DNA of 9,566 nt from Oscillospiraceae bacterium (GTDB lineage Bacteria; Bacillota_A; Clostridia; Oscillospirales; Ruminococcaceae): NCBI GenBank assembly GCA_017523995.1, contig JAFWUX010000183.1, positions 1 through 9,566 on the forward strand, written 5' to 3'. The position numbers and the translations under genes were made by a program. Below are positions 1 through 5,969 of this stretch, piece after piece. Position 1 is the first letter of the stretch. Each line of letters begins with the position of its first letter. The notes below the pieces were generated by a model. That model was not told the origin of the DNA. It made no database searches and was given only the letters and a program-made list of their open reading frames with translations.

Positions 1-1
1 C

Positions 2-619
2 TGCCGTTTTCATGTAGATGCAACACAGGCGATCGGCAAAATAAAACTTGATCTGACACAAGCGGATACGGCTTCTTTTGCTCCGCATAAATTCTACGGA
101 TTAAAGGGCAGCGGCATTCTTTACAAGCGTGAGGAGATCGTTCTTGAACCGATGATACACGGCGGTGCAAGCACGACCATATACAGAAGCGGTACGCCCG
201 ACACAGCAGCCATCGCTGCGGCGGCAAAGGCACTGAAGCTTGCTGAAAATGAGTTTGAAGAACGCCTTGCCTATGTCACAAACATAAATCGTATCCTGCG
301 TGACGAGATTCGCAATATCCACGGACTTATCATCAACAGTCCGGAGAATACCGTGCCGCATATCCTGAACGTTTCAAGTACAGGTATCAAGGGCAGTAAA
401 ATGCAGGAACTGTTAAATGAAAAGGGTATCTGCATTTCGGTGAAGTCGGCTTGCTCTGTGCCGAACACGCCTTCAAGACCTGTCATGGCAATCACCCATG
501 ACCGCAAGCGGGCACTGTCCTCGTGGCGAATAAGTCTTAGTCATCTGACAACGAAGCAGGATATGGAAGCCTTGATAAAGGTGTTGCGTGAGATCATGGA
601 GCATGAGGTGAAAAAATGA
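2..619 (+). CDS. Cysteine desulfurase (NifS/IscS-like), C-terminal part; start lies left of the window
   Basis: About 205 residues are visible of a family that is usually 370-400 residues long. These are PLP enzymes that take sulfur from L-cysteine, leaving alanine and an enzyme persulfide. The fragment opens with FHVDATQAIGK, the stretch holding the PLP-contacting Asp and Gln. SFAPHKFYGLKGSG follows, with the Schiff-base lysine at nt 89-91. Next come the GGAST...RSGTPD motif and the mobile active-site cysteine in KSACSVPNTPSRPV (codon 452-454). The fold is complete to its C-terminus, so the protein should be functional if its N-terminus is intact. It overlaps the next gene by ATGA (616-619), which suggests translational coupling and a shared sulfur-transfer job. 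The family is clear, but the exact role (Fe-S cluster, thiamine, molybdopterin or cysteine biosynthesis) cannot be told from the window. Confidence 0.93.
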   Translation, partial: CRFHVDATQAIGKIKLDLTQADTASFAPHKFYGLKGSGILYKREEIVLEPMIHGGASTTIYRSGTPDTAAIAAAAKALKLAENEFEERLAYVTNINRILRDEIRNIHGLIINSPENTVPHILNVSSTGIKGSKMQELLNEKGICISVKSACSVPNTPSRPVMAITHDRKRALSSWRISLSHLTTKQDMEALIKVLREIMEHEVKK

Positions 620-1662
620 ATGATGAGGTCGAGATAACGCTCGAAGAATTTTTGAAACTGCCGAAAGGGAGTTATATTCTGATAGATATGCGAAGCGAAG
701 TATCCTATCAGCTCGGTCATATTGAGGTAGCTGTCCTCACCCATGAAGATATCAGGTCGGAGGACGATCGCAAGCTGATATTCTACTGTCAGTACGGCGT
801 GCAGAGTGTTGAAACAGCAGAGCAGTTCAGAAAATGCGGCTATCAAGCTTACAGTCTGAAGGGCGGATATGCGGCGTGGCTCAAAAAACAGTTTCACGCT
901 CTGGATACAGAAGAATTGGAACGCTATGACAGGCAGATCACACTGGCGCAGATAGGTCTGACCGGACAGTTGCGGCTGAAAAATGCGGCGGTGCTGATAA
1001 TAGGTGCCGGCGGTCTTGGCTGTCCCTGCGGAATGTATCTTGCCGCCGCAGGGGTGGGCAGAATCGGCATTATCGACCATGACGAGGTGTGTCTTTCTAA
1101 CATGAACCGGCAGGTTGCTCATCGTGAAACAGGCTTGAATAAGGCGGTCTCGCTGAAAAATACGCTCGAAGGTATCAATGACAAGATACAAGTGACGGCA
1201 TACCCGGAGCGTTTCGGTACAGATAATGCCGCAGAACTGCTTGACGGGTATGATTTTGTGATCGACTGCGCGGATACTGCCGAAACGAAATTTATGGTGA
1301 ATGACCTGTGCGTGCGATATGATAAGCCCTACTGCTACGGCGGTGTAATCGGCTTTGAGGGACAGGTGATGACGGTCATTCCTCACAAAACAGCCTGCCT
1401 GCGATGTATTTTTGAAGAACCGCCCACAGGCTGTGAGACCTGTGAAAGCCACGGCATCATCGGTGCAGCGGCAGGCATGATAGGCTGTATTCAGGCACTT
1501 GAAGCAATCAAATATATCACTTCTCCGGACAGGCTCCTGACGAATCAGATATTTATTTTCAATATGCTTACCATGAAAACAAGGACTGCTAAATTTGGCG
1601 GTATCAGTTCAAAGTGCAGTATATGTGATCGTCGATTATCTCGGAGAACAGTTCATTATTGA
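616..1662 (+). CDS. Rhodanese-ThiF/MoeB (E1-like) fusion protein
   Basis: The protein has 348 residues in two domains. Residues 1-93 form a rhodanese domain: IDMRSE, then YCQYGVQSVETAEQFRKCGY with the persulfide-carrying Cys58, then LKGGYAAWL. Residues 102-337 form a ThiF/MoeB adenylyltransferase: RYDRQI, the ATP loop GAGGLG (130-135), SNMNRQ with Arg165, an Asp in DCADT (217-221), and the TCESHG cysteine (Cys276) that aligns with the E1-type cysteine of MoeB. Cys261/Cys264 (CLRC) and Cys334/Cys337 (CSIC) form the structural zinc site. It probably adenylates the C-terminal glycine of a ThiS/MoaD-like carrier and passes on sulfur from the upstream desulfurase. Rhodanese-E1 fusions such as MOCS3 usually carry the rhodanese at the C-terminus, so this order is reversed. 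The last ~11 residues (from 338) are read out of frame from a neighbouring gene remnant. No separate ribosome binding site is needed if the ATGA overlap couples translation. Confidence 0.92.
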   Translation: MNDEVEITLEEFLKLPKGSYILIDMRSEVSYQLGHIEVAVLTHEDIRSEDDRKLIFYCQYGVQSVETAEQFRKCGYQAYSLKGGYAAWLKKQFHALDTEELERYDRQITLAQIGLTGQLRLKNAAVLIIGAGGLGCPCGMYLAAAGVGRIGIIDHDEVCLSNMNRQVAHRETGLNKAVSLKNTLEGINDKIQVTAYPERFGTDNAAELLDGYDFVIDCADTAETKFMVNDLCVRYDKPYCYGGVIGFEGQVMTVIPHKTACLRCIFEEPPTGCETCESHGIIGAAAGMIGCIQALEAIKYITSPDRLLTNQIFIFNMLTMKTRTAKFGGISSKCSICDRRLSRRTVHY

Positions 1663-1843
1663 GCTGAAAATCTGGAACGGTTCTGCCTATAATGAAAAAG
1701 GCGAACAGCAGCTTTGCGAGTATCTGGAACGTTTCGGTCTAAAAACCGGCTATATGCTGACATTCAATTTCAACAAAGAAAAAGAACAAGGCATCAAAGA
1801 TGTGAAAATCGGAGATATGGCGATTCACGAAGCGACACTATAA
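1625..1843 (+). pseudogene. C-terminal remnant of an AAA-ATPase / PD-(D/E)XK nuclease family protein (DUF1703-like)
   Basis: In a frame different from the preceding gene, the DNA encodes VIVDYLGEQFIIELKIW, then YNEKGEQQLCEYLERFGL and GYMLTFNFNKEKE, ending in a normal TAA. From memory of the family, this matches the extreme C-terminus of the large AAA-ATPase-like proteins with a PD-(D/E)XK nuclease tail that are common in gut Bacteroidetes and Clostridia. The Asp and the E-x-K of the nuclease motif (VDY...ELK) are present. Only about 72 of the usual 500 or more residues remain and there is no start signal, so it is a dead fragment. Its first codons overlap the 3' end of the rhodanese-ThiF gene, which therefore ends inside it. 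A short functional ORF cannot be excluded but has no ribosome binding site. Confidence 0.75.
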
Positions 1844-1860
1844 AACTGATAACCACACTT

Positions 1861-1908
1861 CGCCCGCTAAGCAGATTCCGGTCTCATCCGGTTCCTGCAC
1901 GGCGGGCG
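1861..1908. repeat. Long symmetric inverted repeat (hairpin)
   Basis: The left arm reads CGCCCGC-taa-GCAG-att-CCGG and the right arm reads CCGG-ttc-CTGC-acg-GCGGGCG, around a 6-nt loop (tctcat). The three paired blocks of 7, 4 and 4 bp are separated by 3-nt internal loops placed symmetrically on both sides. It lies 17 nt after the stop of the nuclease remnant. No U tract follows, so it is a poor intrinsic terminator. It may be a decayed terminator, a small palindromic repeat or a structured RNA element. Confidence 0.6.
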
Positions 1909-1930
1909 GTTTCGGTCTATAATCATGCAC

Positions 1931-1960
1931 TTGTGATTCAAGCTGTTAAAAAGTCATAAT
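1931..1960 (+). promoter_or_regulatory. Possible promoter (TTGTGA-18-CATAAT)
   Basis: TTGTGA at 1931-1936 and CATAAT at 1955-1960 are 18 bp apart and point toward the perfect terminator at 2042. A transcript from here would be only about 105 nt. Both boxes deviate from consensus and no conserved gene follows, so this is tentative. Confidence 0.3.
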
Positions 1961-2041
1961 CCCCTGTCCCCGAACATACACCTTTACTAAACCAACTCAG
2001 AGGTGAAATGTATGTAACAGGACATCAAGCTGAAAATGAAC

Positions 2042-2071
2042 GCAGCGCCCCGCGGGGCGCTGCTGTTTTTT
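2042..2071 (+). terminator. Rho-independent terminator, perfect 22-bp palindrome
   Basis: The 22 nt at 2042-2063 form a perfect palindrome, with arms GCAGCGCCCCG and CGGGGCGCTGC. TG and a run of six T (2066-2071) follow directly. This is the strongest intrinsic terminator in the window, working on the + strand. The only candidate transcript is the short leader starting near 1965. That leader contains AGAGGTG about 5 nt before an ATG at 2008. The layout resembles an attenuator leader, but the gene it once served is not recognisable downstream. Confidence 0.85.
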
Positions 2072-2169
2072 ATCGTAGATTCGTTGCTTTTAATATTACC
2101 CTTCTTTGCGGTGAAAATAATAGTCAAATCTATCAATTATCAAGACTGCCGCACACATACTCGTTTTTG

Positions 2170-2544
2170 ACCTTCACCGCCGAAAAAGTGACCATGTTTC
2201 TTAAGCATATTAAGCCCGGTTCAACTCTGATACACGATAAGGAAATGACTCATAAGAAGTTGGCAGCAGATCTTGGACTGAACAGTGTCTGTTATTCATC
2301 AAAAGAATTGAAAGGATTGACTGACAGTGAGAACCCTTTGAATCCTGTTAATCGGATTCATTGTCTGCTCAAAATGTTTCTGTATGCTCACAGTGGATTT
2401 AACAGAGAGGATTTACAGAACTACCTTAACCTGTATTCTTTCGTTATGAATCCGCCTGATGATCACCTTGAAAAAGTCGAGAATATCATCAAAATGGTTT
2501 TTGAAAATCCCAAATCGCTCAAATATCGTGATCAGTTTGGCTGA
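2170..2544 (+). pseudogene. C-terminal remnant of a transposase (IS-derived)
   Basis: From about 2194 the frame encodes MFLKHIKPGSTLIHDKE, then NPLNPVNRIHCLLKMF, GFNREDLQNYLNLYSFVMN and a final PKSLKYRDQF, ending at TGA 2542-2544. I recognise this as the tail of a DDE-type transposase found in Firmicutes insertion sequences: HDxExxHxxL, then a conserved NPxxxVNxxHxLLK and NRxDLQ-YLNLF-F core. About 120 residues remain and the N-terminal DNA-binding and first catalytic parts are gone. The open frame extends back to 2008, but that part runs through the terminator and has no family resemblance, so I do not count it as coding. The family assignment (IS1595-like) is uncertain and rests on memory. 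The right end of the former element probably lies between 2545 and about 2580. Confidence 0.6.
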
Positions 2545-2556
2545 TTTCCGTTGCTT

Positions 2557-2990
2557 TCAGGTACTGTCTGCAAGTCGGGATTTTTTCTTTTTATTCTTGC
2601 TTATCATCAGCATCGCAATGCCGATCAGAGCGACCAAAGGTGCAAAATTATCCGGTTTGAGCATGGCGATGATGATATTGTCACTTTTGATTCCCGCGGT
2701 ACTGAGCAGCCATGCTGTCAGTGTTGTTCCGATATTGGAACCCATAATCACGCCGACTGTCTGTTCAAGCTGCATAATACCGGAATTGACCAGACCGACA
2801 AGCATAACCGTCAGTGCAGACGATGGCTGCACAGCAATCGTGATGCCTGCTCCGAGTGCAAGGCTTTTCAGGGGATTGGAAGTCATCTTTTTCAGCGTGC
2901 TTTCCAGTTTTCCGCCTGTTATCTTCTCCAGACTTTTCGACATAACTGCATACCGAAAAGGAAAAATGCAAGTCCGCCGCAAAGGCTGCC
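2557..2990 (-). pseudogene. Na+/Pi cotransporter (NptA/PhoU-type) N-terminal fragment, frameshifted and truncated
   Basis: On the minus strand, codons from 2990 to 2946 read GSLCGGLAFFLFGMQ. After a missing base they resume at 2943 with MSKSLEKITGGKLESTLKKM, followed by GAGITIAVQPSSALTVMLVG and VGVIMGSNIGTTLTAWLL. These are the first transmembrane helices and the QSSSATT-like sodium/phosphate motif of the Na/Pi cotransporter family (usually about 550 residues). Here the motif reads QPSSALT. Only about 130 residues remain. The front is broken by a one-base deletion near 2944 and by a palindrome with a G8 run just before it. The back is cut where the transposase remnant ends, after MISKNKKKK. 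It is very likely non-functional, and an insertion event at its 3' side is the simplest explanation. Confidence 0.8.
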
Positions 2991-3010
2991 GGGGGGGGAT
3001 GCCGGCAGCC
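2984..3010. repeat. Perfect 9-bp inverted repeat with G-rich loop
   Basis: GGCTGCCGG (2984-2992) pairs perfectly with CCGGCAGCC (3002-3010) around a 9-nt loop. The loop includes most of a run of eight G (2991-2998). It sits exactly where the start of the Na/Pi cotransporter fragment should be. It could be a small mobile palindrome that landed in the gene, or a terminator relic. No T tract adjoins it on either strand. Confidence 0.6.
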
Positions 3011-3049
3011 CCGCTAATCAATATCAATGCGGACTGTGTATATTTCCAC

Positions 3050-3078
3050 TTGATTTCTCCGGCATTCTGTGCTATAAT
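3050..3078 (+). promoter_or_regulatory. Promoter for the membrane protein / zinc-ribbon operon
   Basis: TTGATT (3050-3055) and TATAAT (3073-3078) are spaced by the ideal 17 bp. The predicted transcription start near 3085 gives a 5' leader of about 37 nt before the ATG at 3122. This is the best housekeeping-type promoter in the window. Confidence 0.8.
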
Positions 3079-3121
3079 CTTATCAGATAAAACAAATCCG
3101 AAACAAAAGGAGATTGAGAAG

Positions 3122-4099
3122 ATGCCGGGACTGCGTGAAAAAATCAAAACATTTTTGAAAAGCCCGCAGAATATCACTGAAATCGCTGTGGATATTCTTT
3201 GTCTTGCAGTATCCTACGGGCTGCTGTTTCTGCTGCCGCAAAAAGTAAATATCCTGTTCTGGATACTTTTTGGACTGGCAGCGTTTCTGTTCTGTATCGG
3301 CTTTTTCCGGATGGGATTCGCGCTGGACAGCGCAAAATCCAAAAAAGCCGTAACCATATCAGGCTGCCTGCTCGTGCTGTGCGGAATTATTCTGAACAGC
3401 ACCGGTATCATCGCAATCTGGAAATCACATGGAAGTGAGCGGAGTATTGCCGCTGCGATCCTGCTTCTGATTGAAGCAATCGTCATGTATTCCATCACAG
3501 CCAGTCATACAGAATCGCCGCGTTCACAGTGGATCATGTCGCTCGTTTTCAGAGTCGCTGCCGTTCTGCTGATAATCGGCGCAGTCATCTGCATGATCGC
3601 GGATTCTTTTTCAGGCACCGCCATAGCGGCAGGCTTACTGCTGCTCATAGAAGGAATCGTATTCTGGGCAATGGGCAGCGGAAACAATCCGTTCCATTCA
3701 GATTCATCCCCGATCCGCGCTGTTCCCGGCATGAAAAAAACAGTTCAGGAGCTTTGCGATGCGCTCGGCAAAACGGAAACACAGCTCGGATTTCCGTGGC
3801 TCGGAAAAATACGGGCGGTCAAGGATGACACAATCATCTACGGACCGTCAGAAGAAGGCGTTTTCGTTTACGGCTATTACCACTTCGGAAGATTCTATGT
3901 CACATTCAGCAAAGACATCTCATTATTAGAAGCAAAAGAAGCCGAAGCACACCGCATCACCGAAATTCCTGACAGCAAAGGCATATGCCTCGGAGAAGAG
4001 TCACTCCCGGAAGCATATGCCCATATGATCACACAGTATCTGGAAAACGGGAATCCGATATGGAGCACAAAACTCAAAAAGCCGAAGAAAAAGCAATAA
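3122..4099 (+). CDS. Six-helix integral membrane protein with cytosolic C-terminal domain, function unknown
   Basis: The protein has 325 residues. The start at 3122 is chosen because AAGGAG (3107-3112) lies 9 nt upstream and a good promoter precedes it; the open frame continues further left but runs antisense through the transporter fragment. Six hydrophobic segments are visible at about residues 20-39, 44-63, 77-99, 108-127, 139-160 and 164-184. They form three hairpins; helix 4 (AAAILLLIEAIVMYSI) and helix 6 (AIAAGLLLLIEGIVFWAM) look alike, suggesting internal duplication as in HdeD/DUF308-like proteins. Residues 200-310 form a soluble domain rich in aromatic residues (FVYGYYHFGRFYV) that I do not recognise. 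The tail is strongly basic (KLKKPKKKQ). A zinc-ribbon/PH-like gene follows after 13 nt, so the two are probably co-transcribed. No substrate or enzymatic motif is seen. Confidence 0.85.
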   Translation: MPGLREKIKTFLKSPQNITEIAVDILCLAVSYGLLFLLPQKVNILFWILFGLAAFLFCIGFFRMGFALDSAKSKKAVTISGCLLVLCGIILNSTGIIAIWKSHGSERSIAAAILLLIEAIVMYSITASHTESPRSQWIMSLVFRVAAVLLIIGAVICMIADSFSGTAIAAGLLLLIEGIVFWAMGSGNNPFHSDSSPIRAVPGMKKTVQELCDALGKTETQLGFPWLGKIRAVKDDTIIYGPSEEGVFVYGYYHFGRFYVTFSKDISLLEAKEAEAHRITEIPDSKGICLGEESLPEAYAHMITQYLENGNPIWSTKLKKPKKKQ

Positions 4100-4112
4100 G
4101 GGAGGCTGCGTT

Positions 4113-4781
4113 ATGAACACCAGAAAATGCCCGTCCTGCGGCGCCGAAATGAATCTTTCGATCTCGAATAAATGCCTGATCTGTCCTTTCTGCGATACAC
4201 ATATTGATGTTGAGATTCAGGATGACGGCAATACCGGAATGCTCGATGAAAACATGTTTGACTTTCTGTGGAATCTTGATGACTTAAAGCAGTATGAGAA
4301 TGTGATTGCCGTTCTGGATTCCATGCGCTATTGCCTGAACAGCCTGAAAACCGCAGAGAGCGTTTCCAAATACATTCGCACTGCGCTCCTTACCGATGAA
4401 GATGTCGCCTCTGAGGGCATCAATCAGAACCGGATTGACAAGATCATGCCGAAGATCACAGAACTGATTGAGCCCGGCGAACGCATCATTGTCTACGGTG
4501 ATGACGGTATTTTTTCCAGAGGAAAAGAGTTTTTTGTCATTACGGATAAACGCAGCATTTTTGTGAACGGCAAAAAAACCGGTTCCGTTCTGCACCGTGA
4601 GATCAGCGCCGTGCGTCTTGATCCGAACGGCGGATATCCGCGCTGGAAACTCAACAATCAGGACGGGTTTGCGGTCACGGGCATTGGCAATAAATACCGG
4701 CTTCAGGGCGCGATTGCCGCTTTGATCTGTATGTTTGCAGCTGAGCAGCACGGCGGCAGGGAGAAAATCAAACTGCTGTAA
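4113..4781 (+). CDS. Zinc-ribbon protein with C-terminal PH-like domain
   Basis: The protein has 222 residues. The ribosome binding site AAGGGAGG (4098-4105) overlaps the stop codon of the previous gene, 7 nt before ATG 4113, showing an operon. Residues 6-27 form a zinc ribbon with two CPxC knuckles (CPSC and CPFC; Cys6, Cys9, Cys24, Cys27). Residues 35-110 look helical. Residues 115-205 look like a bacterial PH-like domain: LIEPGERIIVYGDDG, then KEFFVITDKRSIFVNGKK, SVLHREISAV and WKLNN. 'Grows hot, reports FFVITDKR' strands of this kind are common in small Firmicutes proteins that sit at the membrane or bind protein partners. There is no signal peptide, so it is cytosolic and may act with the membrane protein encoded just upstream. 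The exact function is unknown. Confidence 0.85.
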   Translation: MNTRKCPSCGAEMNLSISNKCLICPFCDTHIDVEIQDDGNTGMLDENMFDFLWNLDDLKQYENVIAVLDSMRYCLNSLKTAESVSKYIRTALLTDEDVASEGINQNRIDKIMPKITELIEPGERIIVYGDDGIFSRGKEFFVITDKRSIFVNGKKTGSVLHREISAVRLDPNGGYPRWKLNNQDGFAVTGIGNKYRLQGAIAALICMFAAEQHGGREKIKLL

Positions 4782-4796
4782 ATATGCTATCATAAA

Positions 4797-4830
4797 ACTG
4801 CCTGCGAAATGGCTCCGCAGGCAGTCCGTT
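4797..4830. terminator. Bidirectional terminator between convergent genes
   Basis: ACTGCCTGCG (4797-4806) pairs with CGCAGGCAGT (4816-4825) as a perfect 10-bp stem with a 9-nt loop. On the + strand CCGTTTTA follows. On the minus strand the stem is followed by TTTATGATAG after its last T. It sits between the + operon ending at 4781 and the minus-strand lipoprotein gene ending at 4831, so it can serve both. Confidence 0.85.
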
Positions 4831-5871
4831 TTACTGAAATTCGTAGCTTTCGATTGTCCAGTTGATTCCGTCAAATACAAAGTGTGCAGCACCGCGCCCG
4901 TCGATCTGATTGGCGGCATTGGTTGTTGCGGTGAATGATGTATCCGTCTGATCAGTGATCGTGACGCCGCTGCCGGTCTCAAAGCTCTGATAGCCGTGCG
5001 CATTGGATGTCAGAATATAGCTCAAGCCGTCCGGTTCGCTGACACGGAAGCTTTCATCCAGCACGCCCTTCCAGCGTGTATATTCCGCACCGGTCACGGT
5101 TTCTTCCAGCAGCCGCTCAAAGGCAGCCTTGCCGAGGCTGTCGATCGCAAAGCGTTCATCTGTCACCAGCGAATATGTCTGATTGTCAACGGTCATGGTT
5201 CTGTTTGCATCGGTCGCAAGATCCACGGCACCGCCGGAGAGGCTCTTCATCAGGAATGTCAGATTGTTCATCTTTTCGGCAGCAACATCCTCAAGGCTGA
5301 TGCGGATAAACTGCATCCCGCCGTCCTGACCGGAGCTGATCTGATTGACCGGCTGTTTGTCGCACGCAAACGAAATCCATGCAGTATTATCATCGCCGCA
5401 GAGGGAATACCAGTAGCTCTCGGAGCCGTCCTGATGCTCCTCTGTGTCGATGCGCACCTTGCCGGAGCGTGTTCCGCCGCCTGCATACCGCATAATCGCC
5501 GTGCCGTCTTTCCGGACGGTCAGGGAATTGGTCCGTGTGCCGAAGGTTCCGGTCATTTCCCATTCGCCGACGAGATCGTCCGCGGAATACGGGCATTCTG
5601 TTTTCGATGCATCGGTCGTCTGTGCTGCTGCGGTCTGTGCCGCGGTTGTTTCTCCGGATGCGGTCTGTGCCGCAGCGGAAGCATCGGTTTGTGCAGCGGC
5701 GGCTGCCGTTTCGGTAACGGCTGCTGTAGTTTCCGAAGATGTCATATCAGTTGCAGCGGTTGTCGCCGTCTGCTCCGAAAGGCTCACATTGATATTGACC
5801 GGATCCGATCCGCAGGCAGTCAGGCAAAGGCTCATCAGAGCAGCGATCATAGGAATCATTTGCTTTTTCAT
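4831..5871 (-). CDS. Lipoprotein with Ala/Thr-rich tether and G-x-W domain; probable target of the adjacent two-component system
   Basis: The protein has 346 residues. The signal peptide is MKKQMIPMIAALMSL and the lipobox is LTAC, with the lipidated Cys at 20. Residues 33-92 are a low-complexity Ala/Thr/Ser/Gln tether that would cross the cell wall. Residues 99-205 start with DLVGEWEMTGTF and SLTVRKDGTAIMRYAGGG, a pattern seen in small lipocalin-like beta-barrel domains of Clostridia lipoproteins. Residues 208-346 form a second domain (YSLVTDERF..., ending FVFDGINWTIESYEF) that faintly resembles NTF2-like/IseA-type peptidase-inhibitor domains; this is a weak inference. The start is supported by AAAGGAG (5880-5886) 8 nt upstream. 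A TATAAT box and a palindromic operator lie upstream, the gene follows the kinase on the same strand, and its partner across the locus is another lipoprotein of similar design. Confidence 0.88.
   Translation of the reverse strand: MKKQMIPMIAALMSLCLTACGSDPVNINVSLSEQTATTAATDMTSSETTAAVTETAAAAAQTDASAAAQTASGETTAAQTAAAQTTDASKTECPYSADDLVGEWEMTGTFGTRTNSLTVRKDGTAIMRYAGGGTRSGKVRIDTEEHQDGSESYWYSLCGDDNTAWISFACDKQPVNQISSGQDGGMQFIRISLEDVAAEKMNNLTFLMKSLSGGAVDLATDANRTMTVDNQTYSLVTDERFAIDSLGKAAFERLLEETVTGAEYTRWKGVLDESFRVSEPDGLSYILTSNAHGYQSFETGSGVTITDQTDTSFTATTNAANQIDGRGAAHFVFDGINWTIESYEFQ
5629..5673. repeat. Short direct repeat in the tether region of the lipoprotein gene
   Basis: The 15-mer TGCGGTCTGTGCCGC occurs at 5629-5643 and again at 5659-5673, 30 nt apart, inside the Ala/Gln/Thr-rich tether. 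The 30-nt period equals ten codons, so gain or loss of a unit would only change tether length. Confidence 0.6.
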
Positions 5872-5916
5872 TTTAAATTCTCCTTTGTGATTCGTTCAAC
5901 TTCTGTTGACATTCTC

Positions 5917-5922
5917 ATTATA
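5917..5922 (-). promoter_or_regulatory. -10 box (TATAAT) of the minus-strand lipoprotein gene
   Basis: On the minus strand the sequence is TAGTATAATG. The predicted start near 5910 leaves a leader of about 39 nt. At 16-18 bp upstream there is no -35-like hexamer (CACACA region). An operator palindrome instead lies 27 nt upstream, which fits an activator-dependent promoter. Confidence 0.75.
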
Positions 5923-5949
5923 CTACATTCCGGATGCAATGTGTGCAAA

Positions 5950-5965
5950 ATTACAAATTTGTAAT
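5950..5965. promoter_or_regulatory. Palindromic operator 1, ATTACAAATTTGTAAT
   Basis: This is a perfect 16-bp palindrome. It lies 4 nt past the kinase stop codon and 27 nt upstream of the TATAAT box of the minus-strand lipoprotein gene. It contains TTACA-AATT-TGTAA and is shared in form and placement with two further copies at 7594-7611 and 8314-8331. It is the likely binding site of the OmpR-type regulator encoded at 7624. Confidence 0.8.
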
Positions 5966-5969
5966 CGGT

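Noticed and set aside
541..1452. 303-codon open frame on the minus strand
   Set aside because: It lies antisense to the desulfurase and rhodanese-ThiF genes, whose motifs are unmistakable, and has no ribosome binding site or family resemblance.
2008..2169. N-terminal extension of the transposase-remnant frame
   Set aside because: It passes straight through the perfect terminator palindrome and resembles no transposase; it is an accidental open frame.
2108..2180. 8-bp inverted repeat GCGGTGAA / TTCACCGC
   Set aside because: It is short and widely spaced in AT-rich DNA, with no element ends nearby; it is probably chance.
2459..3121. Upstream extension of the membrane-protein frame
   Set aside because: It runs antisense through the transporter fragment and across the promoter; the ribosome binding site and promoter fix the start at 3122.
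4996..5964. 322-codon Cys/Gly/Arg-rich open frame on the plus strand
   Set aside because: It is antisense to the minus-strand lipoprotein. Its composition mirrors the Ala/Thr-rich tether, and it has no start signals.
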